Below, piece by piece: positions 1 to 8,288 of a stretch of DNA of 64,000 nt. Each line of letters starts with the position of its first letter. Position 1 is the first letter of the stretch. The stretch is from Gemmatimonadota bacterium (lineage in GTDB: Bacteria > Gemmatimonadota > Gemmatimonadetes > Longimicrobiales > Gaopeijiaceae), in NCBI GenBank assembly GCA_029262115.1, contig JAJCZZ010000085.1:19792-83791 (forward strand), read 5' to 3'. Position numbers and translations under genes: made by a program. Under the pieces are notes generated by a model that saw only the letters and a program-made list of their open reading frames with translations, was not told the DNA's origin and ran no database searches.

Positions 1-172
1 CCGGCCGCTCCTTCCGCTCTCGCCGGCGCCGGAGCCAGTCCTGCGCGGTCACCTTCAGTGGGTAGTTCACCGCGTGGTGGAAGATGTGGATTGAGGCGAC
101 GATCCCGATCGCGATCAGCGTCACCCAGAGTGCCCCGAGCGGATCCATGTGGCGCGGTGCTTGGAAGAACAT
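1..172 (-). CDS. Small phage membrane protein, partial
   Basis: The reading frame starts at the ATG whose first base is 172 and runs off the left edge after 57 codons. The visible N-terminus begins MFFQAPRHMDPLGALW and continues into one hydrophobic stretch (LWVTLIAIGIVASIHIF), then a basic segment rich in Arg and Lys. This suggests a single-pass membrane protein with a positively charged cytoplasmic tail. Its ATG overlaps the stop of the preceding gene (ATGA), so it is the next member of the leftward early operon. I do not recognise a family. Confidence 0.6.
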   Translation of the reverse strand, partial: MFFQAPRHMDPLGALWVTLIAIGIVASIHIFHHAVNYPLKVTAQDWLRRRRERKERP

Positions 173-450
173 CAGACCTCCTCCTCGTCGTCGTCAGCGT
201 CCCAATCGGTGGGATCGTAGGATCGAGAGAAATCCGGCTCGTCATCGTCCAGATCGTCGTCTTCCCAGTCACAATCGATGCAGCCAGGACACGCCACTAC
301 GCCGTGATTGTGGCAAGCGCAGAAGTCGCCGCCGCACTCGCAGTCGATGTATCCGTCGCCTCCGCAGCAGCGGCCCGAGACCTCGTTCATCATCGCCGTG
401 AAATCCGACTCGTTGAGGACGGCCCCGCACCAGCACGAGTAGTCAGCCAT
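172..450 (-). CDS. Cysteine-rich acidic early protein
   Basis: This 92-aa protein has two unlike halves. Residues about 6-60 hold more than a dozen cysteines and histidines in CxC, CC and CxxC spacings, including CWCG, CECGGDFCACHNHG and CPGCIDC, which suggests bound zinc or another metal. Residues about 62-92 are extremely acidic, mostly Asp and Glu, with almost no positive charge. The ATG overlaps the end of the upstream gene by 8 bases, so it is translationally coupled in the early operon. No family is recognised. An acidic tail of this kind can mimic DNA or bind a basic protein, but that is inference. Confidence 0.7.
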   Translation of the reverse strand: MADYSCWCGAVLNESDFTAMMNEVSGRCCGGDGYIDCECGGDFCACHNHGVVACPGCIDCDWEDDDLDDDEPDFSRSYDPTDWDADDDEEEV

Positions 451-844
451 GAGTCCCTCTCCTGGTCGACCAGGGGCCGACCTCGTGGGGAGCGTCCGAC
501 CGTGCTAGGGGCGTGTAGGAGCGCCGCAGATCGGACCGCTCCTGCCGGCCCTCTCGCTCGCGGCGGCACAACGTGGCGGGCGTGCCCTCTCCGCAGGTAT
601 CGCAGACGCGCAGGTAGTTGAGCGCGCTCACATCACAGAGCCTGCGACACCCCGCGCAGGGTGCGTGCGTGACCTCTCCGGACCGGCGCATCACGAACCC
701 GCGACGGCGGAGGAAATCTCGGAGGCCGACCCACGGCAGGCCGATCCTCGCGACCCACGTCGCACGGCCCCAGGTCCTCCGCCGCCAGATCGTGTCATCG
801 TCCGGCGGGTGCGTGTTGAACTGCTCGATCCGGATCCGCTTCAT
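443..844 (-). CDS. Early zinc-ribbon-like protein
   Basis: The frame gives 133 aa from the ATG at 844, where GGAGAG directly precedes it; a GTG at 865 would add seven residues. The N-terminal half is Arg and Trp rich. The C-terminal half has two cysteine pairs, CAGCRRLC and CDTCGEG, spaced like a zinc ribbon, and the last 30 residues are basic and probably disordered. It sits between an HTH protein and the Cys-rich acidic protein. Function unknown; a nucleic-acid contact is plausible from the zinc pairs and positive charge. Confidence 0.6.
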   Translation of the reverse strand: MKRIRIEQFNTHPPDDDTIWRRRTWGRATWVARIGLPWVGLRDFLRRRGFVMRRSGEVTHAPCAGCRRLCDVSALNYLRVCDTCGEGTPATLCRREREGRQERSDLRRSYTPLARSDAPHEVGPWSTRRGTHG

Positions 845-866
845 CTCTCCGACCACCACGCTCACG

Positions 867-1112
867 TCACACCTCCACGTAGGGCGGATACCGCCCGGGT
901 TGGGTCCTGCGGACCAAGAATTCGATGAGAGCCTCACGAGGTACTCGCGCCTCGTAGCGCTCCTCCTCCGTGCTGCCGAGCGCGAACAGACGGCCACTCG
1001 CGATCCACCGCTGGACGTGCCGCTGCGTGACCTCGCAGATCCGCGCGACGTCGGCCGTGCGAAACGATGCCGACTCGCCGACGCTGGCCTCCCAGTATTC
1101 GCGTCTCGTCAT
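867..1112 (-). CDS. Small helix-turn-helix DNA-binding protein (excisionase/MerR-like)
   Basis: This 81-aa protein contains a winged-helix type motif, FRTADVARICEVTQRHVQRW followed by IASGRLFA, the pattern of excisionase-like and MerR-like DNA-binding domains in which a short wing (here ASGRLFAL) follows the recognition helix. Its ATG at 1112 overlaps the stop of the gemA-like gene (ATGA). In a Mu-like early operon it could be a transposition cofactor or regulator of later transcription, but nothing in the sequence decides this. Confidence 0.7.
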   Translation of the reverse strand: MTRREYWEASVGESASFRTADVARICEVTQRHVQRWIASGRLFALGSTEEERYEARVPREALIEFLVRRTQPGRYPPYVEV

Positions 1113-1543
1113 CCGTCCCGTGCGCGCCCCTCCTCGTAGGCGATGCGCTTCTTCAGCATCTCCACCACGCGGGAGCCCTCGGCTGCCGTCCGAGGATGCT
1201 CCTGCTTGATTTGCCGCTTGCACGCGCCGGCGAAGTACTCGTCCCTCATCCACTTCTCGCCGAGCTGGCTGCGGAGCTCCGAGATCAGCGCTCGCATCGG
1301 GCCAGAGATCAGTTTGATCTCGCCCTTTGCCGCTCTGCGCCCGGATGGCCGCCGGCGTCCCGTACCGGCTCGCGCGCCCATGGCCACCAGCGAGTCGATG
1401 ACCTCGCCGGCCTGGGCGAAGCTCAGCGCCGAGATCGAGGTTGAGCCGGATACCCGCTCGACGAGCGCCCTCAGGTCCGTCTCCTCGAGGCCGATCTCCC
1501 GGGCGGCGCCCCAGATCTTCCGCAGCTGCGCGGCGCTGGCCAT
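1109..1543 (-). CDS. gemA: GemA/Mu gp16-like protein
   Basis: The 144-aa product starts at the ATG at 1543, overlapping the upstream stop. Its N-terminus, KIWGAAREIGLEETDLRALV then VSGSTSISALSFAQAGEVID, matches the signature of the Mu gp16/GemA family (DUF1018): an Ile-Trp helix, a leucine-rich 'YRalL' segment, then a Gly-Ser-Ser turn. The C-terminal half is basic and ends in a helix rich in Lys and Arg. GemA of Mu is an early protein reported to modulate host gene expression and supercoiling; the same role here is inferred from family and position. Confidence 0.8.
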   Translation of the reverse strand: MASAAQLRKIWGAAREIGLEETDLRALVERVSGSTSISALSFAQAGEVIDSLVAMGARAGTGRRRPSGRRAAKGEIKLISGPMRALISELRSQLGEKWMRDEYFAGACKRQIKQEHPRTAAEGSRVVEMLKKRIAYEEGRARDG

Positions 1544-1872
1544 CAGCCGACACCGAACAGGTCCGGCTGCTGCTTCGCCACGCGCGCCATCGAGAGCGTC
1601 CGGTCCAGCGCGCACTCCTCTTCGTGCCCGTGGATCTGCCGGATCCCGCACCACGGGCAGACGTCGACGAGCTGGAGGACGGTGCCTCCCGTCCCCGACC
1701 ACTCCAGCTTCTCGAGCTCGGGCACCAGCATTGCCAGGACGGACAACGGAACCGGACACGTCCGGTCTTCTGCCCCTGCAGTCAGCGGGTACGGTCGACG
1801 GGCGAGCACTCGCGTCGCGTCCACCAGACCGTCCCGATACGCCTCGCGTCGGACCTGCGACAGGCTGCTCAT
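1543..1872 (-). CDS. Early protein with a CxxC-H-C zinc motif
   Basis: This 109-aa protein begins MSSLSQVRREAYRDGLVDA at the ATG at 1872, which overlaps the preceding stop (ATGA). A potential zinc site lies near residues 75-95: CPWCG, then a His-rich turn, then a further Cys (HGHEEEC). The N-terminal half looks helical. The family is not recognised. Several small CxxC proteins lie next to one another in this operon, which suggests they share a nucleic-acid-related early function. Confidence 0.65.
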   Translation of the reverse strand: MSSLSQVRREAYRDGLVDATRVLARRPYPLTAGAEDRTCPVPLSVLAMLVPELEKLEWSGTGGTVLQLVDVCPWCGIRQIHGHEEECALDRTLSMARVAKQQPDLFGVG

Positions 1873-2279
1873 TTCGATGCTCCCTCGTAGTAGAGATCGA
1901 GGTTGTGCTGGACGTGGTTCAGCCACGCGCGCAGCGCGGTGCGGCGCAGGCGGCTCGCCCGCGCCAGGCCGTGGAGGCTGCGCGTCGTGAGGAGCCGCAC
2001 GGTGGCGTCCAGATCCTCACCGCTGACGATCAGGTAGTTGCCCGCCGGCGCGCTCATCGCGGATCCGATGGGCACGCTGTGATCGAAGACCAGGTGGTCC
2101 ATCACGTGCTGAGCCCTGCGCGTCGTCAGGCCGCAGCGCTTCGCGAGTTCCGGCGTCGGGATCGCAGCCTCCCGGCCTCGGTGCTGCCGGAGCTCCGCAA
2201 GCACCGCCTCTTCCTCGGGAGTGCAGAGCTCCTGCTCATCGAGGCCGAGGCTCAGGCCGGGCAGCGTCGCGGCGCTCAT
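1869..2279 (-). CDS. Winged-helix-like early regulator
   Basis: The 136-aa product carries a helix-turn-helix-like segment at about residues 38-66 (AIPTPELAKRCGLTTRRAQH), in which a helix, a Gly turn and an Arg-rich recognition helix can be seen, followed by hydrophobic strands (NYLIVSG) that would form a wing. The C-terminal third is a basic helix. The ATG overlaps the stop of the upstream gene (ATGA). A DNA-binding regulator or replication accessory is likely; its target is unknown. Confidence 0.65.
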   Translation of the reverse strand: MSAATLPGLSLGLDEQELCTPEEEAVLAELRQHRGREAAIPTPELAKRCGLTTRRAQHVMDHLVFDHSVPIGSAMSAPAGNYLIVSGEDLDATVRLLTTRSLHGLARASRLRRTALRAWLNHVQHNLDLYYEGASK

Positions 2280-2554
2280 CCGATCGCCTGGACGATGGGG
2301 GCCATGTCGGGAATGATGCGGATGTCCACGCCAAAGCCCCGAGGCGTGCTGTTGTCCGAGCTGGCAACGACCCGCACCTGGCGGGCATCGGTCAGCAGGC
2401 CCAGGACATCCTCGAGGTAGTCAACCAGGAGGTGAGGCACATGCGCCTCCGCCCCGTCGAGGTCAGAGCCCAACTGCTCGACGTCGGCACGTAGCTCCGC
2501 CAGGACCGTCGACGGATCGCCCATACGGCACAGTGTCCACGTTCTCCAGCTCAC
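2276..2554 (-). CDS. Small hypothetical early protein
   Basis: From the GTG at 2554, whose GTGA overlaps the stop of the upstream gene, this encodes 92 aa. An internal ATG at 2524 (MGDPSTVLAELRAD) would give 82 aa. The middle is helical and acidic (VLAELRADVEQLGSDLDGAE and LLVDYLEDVLGLL), and the end is strand-like. No motif or family is recognised. It is retained because it fits the tight overlapping arrangement of the operon on both sides. Confidence 0.6.
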   Translation of the reverse strand: MSWRTWTLCRMGDPSTVLAELRADVEQLGSDLDGAEAHVPHLLVDYLEDVLGLLTDARQVRVVASSDNSTPRGFGVDIRIIPDMAPIVQAIG

Positions 2555-2958
2555 GTCCCCCCTCCATTCATGGGTTCGTCCGAACTCTCGATGCCGCGGT
2601 AGAAGTCGCAGTCCATCCGGGAGGCCACCGCCCGGTCGATGACCCGCTGCCGTGGCTCGTGGCACACGCCCTGATGCGGGCATCCCCGGCACACTCCCTC
2701 CGCCTCCCACGCCGTCACTTCCACGGCCGTCCCGCACAGCGAGCACTGGCCCGGGCGCAGGAAGTGGAAGCCAACCAGCCGTCCCGCCTCGTCCAGGCGG
2801 AGGAGCTGGTAGCCGGCACGCGACAGCGCTCGCATCACGTCGATCGCCGCCGCGAACGAGTCCGAGTCGGGAGGACCCTGCAGCGGAATCGCGGTGGCGA
2901 TGACTTGGCGGATGCGACGGATCTCAGGGATCCGGCTAGAGGGAGCGGTCTGGGTCAC
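2551..2958 (-). CDS. Early protein with a zinc ribbon
   Basis: This 135-aa product starts at the GTG at 2958, overlapping the stop of the MuB-like gene as GTGA. Two cysteine pairs, CSLC and CRGC plus a downstream HQGVC, lie about 20 residues apart, a typical zinc-ribbon layout. The N-terminal 70 residues include LSRAGYQLLRLDEAGRLVGF, a beta-hairpin-like segment. Function unknown. Confidence 0.65.
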   Translation of the reverse strand: MTQTAPSSRIPEIRRIRQVIATAIPLQGPPDSDSFAAAIDVMRALSRAGYQLLRLDEAGRLVGFHFLRPGQCSLCGTAVEVTAWEAEGVCRGCPHQGVCHEPRQRVIDRAVASRMDCDFYRGIESSDEPMNGGGT

Positions 2959-4100
2959 AGCGCGTAGCCCTGGAGCTGCTCGGGAGTGGCGGCCCACACC
3001 GCGTCGACCTCCTCCTCCGTGACGCGCTCGACGCCCCGCCGCGCTCCGATGTTCATCGCGGCGGCCGCCGCGTTGTGGATCAGGACCGGATACTGTTGGT
3101 CGTGTTGGTTCAGCCGCTTCTCGAGGGCGATCAGCGCCGGCTCCTCCCACGTGTCCAGCACATCACGCCCTACCCACTCGAAACGGCGGGCGATGTACTC
3201 GGGCACGTGGCCAGCCATCGGCTCCAGGGTGATGAGCTGGCAGCGGATGATGGCTTCGCGGAGCCGCGAATTCCGCTCCGCGTCGAACCGGGCCCGAAGC
3301 TCCGACTGTCCGATCAGGATGATGGCCACCAGCTGCGCGTAGCCGTGCCGCAGCTCGTGGTAGCGCTTCAGATCCTTGATGGTGTTGTGCGGCAGCTCAT
3401 GCGCCTCGTCGATGACCAGCACCACCCTCTGACCCTGCTCGTAGCGCGTGGCCAGGACCTGCTGAGCCACCGCGTCCCGTACGTTCGCCACACGCGGGAT
3501 CGTCTCCTCGGAGAGCTGCCGGATGATCTCGCTCGCGATGTGCGCGGCCGTGAGCTTGCGCCGCTCGATGTTCGCCGGCTGAACGACGACCAGCTTGTCA
3601 CCGTCGTCCGCACGCGCCAGGGCGTCGGCCAGGAGTGTCGACTTGCCCGAGCCGGGCTCTCCCGAGACCGCGACGAAGCCCGCCGTCAGAGCGGCCTGCC
3701 GCAGACGCTCCCGCACGAAGAGGTGGCCGGGCGGGAGATAGAGCTCCCTCAGCCCGTCCGGCTGACCAGGGCGGCGCAGGATGCGCGCCTCGCCGTGGAA
3801 GGGGTCGGAGAAGAGCTTGAAATGGGTGCGAGCCGTCTGGCTCAGATGCTGTCCCTGCATGATGGCCTCCGGCGGCTCATGGCCGCCTGCCGATTCTGGG
3901 GTGAGTAGATCGGGCGTCAGTGCCAGGCCGCGCTCGTCCAGAAGCTCCTGGAGGCATGCGCCCGCATCGATGCCCTTGATGTCCCGTCCCTCGCTGAGGA
4001 AGCGGGACCACGTCGACTTATCGCAGCCGAACCGATCAGCCAGCGCCGTCGGCCCGACGCCCAGGCCCTCGAGCACGCGCTTCACACGCAGCGCGCTCAT
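2955..4100 (-). CDS. MuB-like transposition AAA+ ATPase
   Basis: The 381-aa protein has an N-terminal helix-turn-helix (about residues 14-40), then an AAA+ core. Walker A is GEPGSGKST at about 147-155 and Walker B is VVLVIDEAHEL at about 226-236, followed by a sensor-like ILIGQSEL. This layout matches MuB, TniB and ExeA-type ATPases. In Mu, MuB coats target DNA, captures target sites for the MuA transpososome and stimulates strand transfer. It lies downstream of the transposase with two small genes between, and its ATG overlaps the upstream stop. Length is somewhat above the 312 aa of MuB. Confidence 0.93.
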   Translation of the reverse strand: MSALRVKRVLEGLGVGPTALADRFGCDKSTWSRFLSEGRDIKGIDAGACLQELLDERGLALTPDLLTPESAGGHEPPEAIMQGQHLSQTARTHFKLFSDPFHGEARILRRPGQPDGLRELYLPPGHLFVRERLRQAALTAGFVAVSGEPGSGKSTLLADALARADDGDKLVVVQPANIERRKLTAAHIASEIIRQLSEETIPRVANVRDAVAQQVLATRYEQGQRVVLVIDEAHELPHNTIKDLKRYHELRHGYAQLVAIILIGQSELRARFDAERNSRLREAIIRCQLITLEPMAGHVPEYIARRFEWVGRDVLDTWEEPALIALEKRLNQHDQQYPVLIHNAAAAAMNIGARRGVERVTEEEVDAVWAATPEQLQGYAL

Positions 4101-4366
4101 AGCGTCCTCGGGCGCGAAGCCGTCACGGCGGCCGTCATGCTGAGCGCGCCGAACGGGCCAGCCGACAGCTCGAGATGCACATCGAGCTGCATGCCCGCCG
4201 GGCTCCGAGAGATGAGCTTATTCGCCGCGCTTACCAGAGCGTCGAGACACTCCCGCTGCTCTGGGGTGAGCTGGTCCTCGCATCCCTCCAGGCGCTCGCG
4301 TACCGCCTCGCCTACTCGACGGTAGGCTGCGCCTTTCAGGGCCGAGGTGCGAACCACCAGACTCAT
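4097..4366 (-). CDS. Small hypothetical early protein
   Basis: The 89-aa product begins at the ATG at 4366, which overlaps the preceding stop (ATGA), and its own stop overlaps the MuB-like start. The central part (ERLEGCEDQLTPEQRECLDA, then LVSAANKLISRSP) is helical, and the end is a strand-rich, neutral tail. No family is recognised. The position between transposase and ATPase, with coupling on both sides, suggests a replication or transposition accessory. Confidence 0.65.
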   Translation of the reverse strand: MSLVVRTSALKGAAYRRVGEAVRERLEGCEDQLTPEQRECLDALVSAANKLISRSPAGMQLDVHLELSAGPFGALSMTAAVTASRPRTL

Positions 4367-4845
4367 TCGAATCCGCGGTAGAACACGGGCTCGTCGGCGC
4401 CGCCGCGGACGTCGCGCACCATCTGGTGCAGCTGCGAGTGGACCTCACGCTGATGCTTCAGCATCGCTTCCTTCAGACTCCGGAGGAGCCGCGAGGTCGT
4501 GTCGTAGCAGACCGGGCACACGTCCACCGCCTTCAGCACGAGATGCGGCTGCGAGTCCTTCGGCCGAGTCAGCGCGCCGCACACGTCGCACGAGACCCGC
4601 GGATCCTCCTCTGCCTGAGGCTCCTCCTCCGCTCTCACGACCGTGAAGCCCTGAGCACCCAGGAGCTCGGCCAGCACGTAGACCGGCATCGTCACGACCT
4701 CAAGCTTGGCGACTCCGCTGCGGTCCTCAGCCAGCTCCTTGCCCAACTCTGCGAGCGCACGGCTTAGGCCCTCCTCCGCGTCCGCGTGAATCCGCCCGGG
4801 CTCGCCCGCAGCCTGTCGCTCCTGTTCCGTCACATCCGTCGTCAT
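4363..4845 (-). CDS. Early protein with CxxC pairs
   Basis: This 160-aa protein starts at the ATG at 4845, with a purine-rich ribosome site (AGAGGGGG) just upstream. The N-terminal half is an acidic helix. CDVCG at about residue 87 and CPVC at about 112 form a potential zinc ribbon, followed by a long basic helix (LLRSLKEAMLKHQREVHSQL). The first gene after the transposase, it starts 37 bases beyond the transposase stop. Function unknown. Confidence 0.65.
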   Translation of the reverse strand: MTTDVTEQERQAAGEPGRIHADAEEGLSRALAELGKELAEDRSGVAKLEVVTMPVYVLAELLGAQGFTVVRAEEEPQAEEDPRVSCDVCGALTRPKDSQPHLVLKAVDVCPVCYDTTSRLLRSLKEAMLKHQREVHSQLHQMVRDVRGGADEPVFYRGFE

Positions 4846-4882
4846 CTGCCCCCTCTCTTTCCTTGTGGTGGTGGTGATCGGA

Positions 4883-6529
4883 TCAGGCCCCGTGGACCTG
4901 CCGTACATGCCCAGGCCCGCCGCCCCGTCGCGCATTCATCCACGCGACCAGCTCGGGCTCGGGGATTTCTTTCCGCCCGCCGAACAGGGCGGACAGCGCA
5001 GCCCGCTCCTCGGCGGTGGGCGGTGCGGCCATCAGTCCAGCAGCCTGGGCGCGGTCCGTCGCTTTGCCGCGCCGGATCAGGACCGGGGCCATCTCGCGGC
5101 CTGCGGCGATCTCGATTAGCTCCGGCCGGTACGCGTAGGTCCGCGTATCTCGATCGACTCGGTAGTCGTGCACGATCAGAGGGTCGATGTGCGTCAGGTC
5201 GCGCTTCTGCAGCTCGCGCTTCTTCGCGACCGCCGCGGGCGTGTCCGCCTTCTTCCATTCGCCCGCCTCGTCGGGCACTGCCTCGACAACGCCGACCTCG
5301 TGCTCCTCGCCATCGAGCATCACCGAGATCGTCGACAGGTCCGCCTCGTGGTAGAACACCGAGACGGTCTTCTTCACGTAATCGACGAACGGCTTGCGGC
5401 GGGGCAGCTGGTACGCCTTCCCCTCCAGCCGGATCGAGAGGTCCGCAGAGATGCGACGGGTGACCTCGCGGCGCAGCACTCGCGCCATGACCTCCTCGGG
5501 CGGGAGCACGCGCAACGTCCGGGCTGACAGCCACCGCTCGAACGGCGCGACGCCGGTCTCCGAGTGTGGACGGTTGTTCGTCCAGATGAGATACCGCAGC
5601 AGGAGACGGTTCAGCTCCTTTAGCGACGAGACCCTCTTAGCGCGGAGTGTCTTCTCGAAGCCGGTCATGATGACGCCCAGCGAGCGCTCGACCTTCCCCT
5701 TCGCCTGTGCGTTCGTCTCGGCCTCGGTCGAGTGCTGCGCGAGCATGCGCTCGATATTCAGTAGGTCCAGCGTCCGCGTCATCACCCGCGCCTTCATCGC
5801 CGAGTCCTGATCCGAGTACAGGCGTTCGGGGATGCCGCGGGCTGGCCACGTGGACGTGTCGGGCACGACGCCTCGCATCACCCGGATCAGCATGTCGCGC
5901 CACGCTAGCGCGGAGTTCGCCGTGTAGAAGCGGGCCCACCTCACCCTGCTGTGGTCGTCGATCACCCCGAGCAGCCAGATCCGGGGCTTCTCGTTGCCCG
6001 CCTTGGTCTTGTTGAGAGCGACCGGCGCCTCGTATCCGACGGTGTCATCGGTGTCGATCCACCACGACGCCGCGACGGTCGAGTCCATCTGGTAGAGGTA
6101 GCCAGGATGGGGCGCCTCGAAGCGGCGATGCACCCTCAGATCCTGCGCGTTGTCTCTCCGACTCACGCCCATCCCTCTCAGGATCCGGCGCAGAGTCTCG
6201 GGGTGGGCGTCGAACGCCTCTTCGCCCTCGCGAGCCCGGTTCGCGTTGACCGTGTCCAGCGCGAGCTCGGCGTCGTAGTCGTGCTGCACGACCAGGGCGG
6301 CGAGGTCGTCCAGACCCTGCTCGTCGAACGCCTTCACCGTACCCGCGTCCGAGCGCCGTTTGCGGTTCGGCAGTTCGTCGCGGATCGTGCGGTAGACCGT
6401 CGACCAATGGCAGCCCAGTAGCTCTGCATGGCACTCGCAGAACGGACGCGCGGAGGCGCTCCCCAACGCCCTCGCTTCGAGGCGTAGGGCCTCGCGTTCC
6501 GCGTCGGTCAGTTGTCGTCCTCGGGCCAT
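4883..6529 (-). CDS. MuA-like DDE transposase
   Basis: This 548-aa protein is the phage transposase. The retroviral-integrase-like core is visible: the first catalytic Asp in YLYQMDS (about D149), the second in ERLYSDQDSAMK (about D240), and the Glu in AQAKGKVERS (about E281). LLGVIDDHSR is the conserved strand after the first Asp. The N-terminal 130 residues carry helix-turn-helix segments for end binding, and the C-terminal part is a beta-barrel-like domain and a tail that in MuA contacts MuB. It should cut and join phage ends during integration and replicative transposition. The ATG at 6529 is preferred, six bases past the preceding stop. Confidence 0.95.
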   Translation of the reverse strand: MARGRQLTDAEREALRLEARALGSASARPFCECHAELLGCHWSTVYRTIRDELPNRKRRSDAGTVKAFDEQGLDDLAALVVQHDYDAELALDTVNANRAREGEEAFDAHPETLRRILRGMGVSRRDNAQDLRVHRRFEAPHPGYLYQMDSTVAASWWIDTDDTVGYEAPVALNKTKAGNEKPRIWLLGVIDDHSRVRWARFYTANSALAWRDMLIRVMRGVVPDTSTWPARGIPERLYSDQDSAMKARVMTRTLDLLNIERMLAQHSTEAETNAQAKGKVERSLGVIMTGFEKTLRAKRVSSLKELNRLLLRYLIWTNNRPHSETGVAPFERWLSARTLRVLPPEEVMARVLRREVTRRISADLSIRLEGKAYQLPRRKPFVDYVKKTVSVFYHEADLSTISVMLDGEEHEVGVVEAVPDEAGEWKKADTPAAVAKKRELQKRDLTHIDPLIVHDYRVDRDTRTYAYRPELIEIAAGREMAPVLIRRGKATDRAQAAGLMAAPPTAEERAALSALFGGRKEIPEPELVAWMNARRGGGPGHVRQVHGA

Positions 6530-6534
6530 CGTCT

Positions 6535-6735
6535 CTATCGCTCCAGCCGGACCACAGCACGCCACGTTCTGGGCGTGCGCTCAATGGATTCGGCCCCCGC
6601 CGGCTCCGCTGCTCGGGCACGCAGCGCGACGATCCGCGCGATGCCGTTCCGGATCCGACCCACTGCGATCACCACCACCGACTCCGGCGGATGCGCGGCA
6701 TAGAAGCGCGCAGCGCGGAGGTCCTCAGGTGTCAC
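6535..6735 (-). CDS. Small basic early protein
   Basis: This 66-aa frame starts at a GTG at 6735 that overlaps the stop of the preceding gene as GTGA. It begins VTPEDLRAARFYAAHPPESV and ends in an Arg-rich segment. No family is recognised. It is supported mainly by the coupling overlap and its fit immediately before the transposase start. Confidence 0.5.
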   Translation of the reverse strand: MTPEDLRAARFYAAHPPESVVVIAVGRIRNGIARIVALRARAAEPAGAESIERTPRTWRAVVRLER

Positions 6736-7358
6736 CACGTCCGGACCACCCGCGTCATCTGCTGGCCGCCTTCCCACAGCAGGAGGGCAAGCGCGATCCG
6801 CCAGTCGACCAGCCCGGCGACGAAGACGCCCGGGAGGAGGAACAGGATGGCCAGCACGACGAGGCGTGCCGCCTCGGAGCGGGCGAGCCAGGCCTCAGCC
6901 TCGGCTGCGGAGTCGGCGCTCTCCGCCTCCCGGCGCGGCGGGAGGCCGTAGATGCCGCGGACCATCCGCTGGATCTCTTCGGCCGTCAGGTCCAGGCTCG
7001 GGATCGGGCCGAGGTTGGCGTCAACGTCCGGGCCGTCGACAGCTCGCCGAAGCTCGGGATCGACCGCATCACACTCGTGCGTGGTCGACGCGGCCAGATG
7101 GCTGAGAGTCACCATCAGGTGGACGGAGCCTGAACCCACGGCAGCCACAAGGCGGGCCGCGATCCCGTGTCGCGAGCGGAGCGTTGCGACTCGGGCTTCG
7201 AGATCGGCCGCTGCCCACTCGACACTGGCGATGGCAGCGCCATACCAAAGCCTGCCATTCATGCGCACTGTGGGGACGATGGCAGTTCGGCCGCAGGGGC
7301 ACGGAATCTCCCGTTCCGTGACCTCAGGGACCAAACGTGCAGCGACCAGCGCGCTCAT
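6732..7358 (-). CDS. Early protein with C-terminal membrane segments
   Basis: The 208-aa product has a CPCG pair near residue 20, a soluble middle region, an acidic stretch near residue 150, and two adjacent hydrophobic segments at the C-terminus (LVVLAILFLLPGVFVAGLV and IALALLLWEG) that would form a membrane hairpin. Its ATG overlaps the upstream stop. An early-expressed membrane protein could act in superinfection exclusion, but nothing specific shows this. Confidence 0.65.
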   Translation of the reverse strand: MSALVAARLVPEVTEREIPCPCGRTAIVPTVRMNGRLWYGAAIASVEWAAADLEARVATLRSRHGIAARLVAAVGSGSVHLMVTLSHLAASTTHECDAVDPELRRAVDGPDVDANLGPIPSLDLTAEEIQRMVRGIYGLPPRREAESADSAAEAEAWLARSEAARLVVLAILFLLPGVFVAGLVDWRIALALLLWEGGQQMTRVVRTW

Positions 7359-8263
7359 AGCAGCGTGTCCTCGTCGTCCCAGGTCTCGACCTCGGGGATC
7401 CCCTCCAACGGGTCGACCTCTTCGTCGACGAGCTCAGGACCATCCGCTGCGGCGGGCTCAGCCTCAGCGGCTTCCTCCCGCGCGAGCATGTGATCGCGCA
7501 GCGCGTCCGCGTCCGTCATCCACTCCGGCGCGACGTACTGACCGCCGTAGTGGACCAACTCCGACATCGTTGGCTGCGACGCCCGGACGAACGTTAGGAC
7601 CTCGGTCGGGTCCGGCCGCTGCTTCGCGTCGTCATGGCTCAGCAAGTCCGCCGCCTTCCGCAGAAGCCGGATCGCGCGGATCATCGTGATCGCGAACGGG
7701 CTGCTCACCTGCCCTTCCCTCGCCGCCTCGATCGCACGCAGCTCCGTCTCCAATTCTCCGACGCGGTCGTCACGCTCCTGGAGCTGCCGTTCGCCTGCGT
7801 CCAGCCGGGCCTTCATCCGCTCCTGCTGGGTGACCAGCCCGTCGATCAGTTCGAGGACGGCGTCCTTGTCGGCCAGCGCAACCCGCTCCTCGCCGATCAC
7901 GATCTCGTTCTCCTCGGCGCGCGGGAGGAGGTCGGTCGGCATCGCCGATAGGGCGCGCAGTTGGCGTCGGCCGAGCTGAAGGGAGTCAGCCGCGAGCATG
8001 AACTCCTCTCCCAGCCGATCAAGGAAGCGGATGTCTTCGTCGACGGTCCGCCGCGCCCACGGGAGCTGCTCCTTGCAGAACGCCTCCCATGTGGGGCTCA
8101 CCTGCTTGTACGACCCAGAGTCTTTGATCTGCCGCAGCAGGTGCGTCCGAGCAACGAGGCCCATCGACGAGGAGATGGTAAAGGCCTCAATCGCTCCCAT
8201 TGATCTGAAGAGCTGAAGCAGTTCGGACGGCACCTGAGCCGGGCCCGTCAGGGAAGAAGTCAT
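7355..8263 (-). CDS. Coiled-coil early phage protein
   Basis: Starting at the ATG at 8263 the product has 302 aa. Residues about 40-80 (SYKQVSPTWEAFCKEQLPWA) resemble regulatory proteins carried by phages and conjugative elements that have a helix-turn-helix after a 'W..FC...L' motif. Residues about 140-190 form a strong heptad-type coiled coil (QQERMKARLDAGERQLQERD). The C-terminus is highly acidic. A DNA-binding, self-associating protein is likely; the exact role is unknown. Confidence 0.65.
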   Translation of the reverse strand: MTSSLTGPAQVPSELLQLFRSMGAIEAFTISSSMGLVARTHLLRQIKDSGSYKQVSPTWEAFCKEQLPWARRTVDEDIRFLDRLGEEFMLAADSLQLGRRQLRALSAMPTDLLPRAEENEIVIGEERVALADKDAVLELIDGLVTQQERMKARLDAGERQLQERDDRVGELETELRAIEAAREGQVSSPFAITMIRAIRLLRKAADLLSHDDAKQRPDPTEVLTFVRASQPTMSELVHYGGQYVAPEWMTDADALRDHMLAREEAAEAEPAAADGPELVDEEVDPLEGIPEVETWDDEDTLL

Positions 8264-8288
8264 TGATTGACGCCATTGTTGGGATGTG

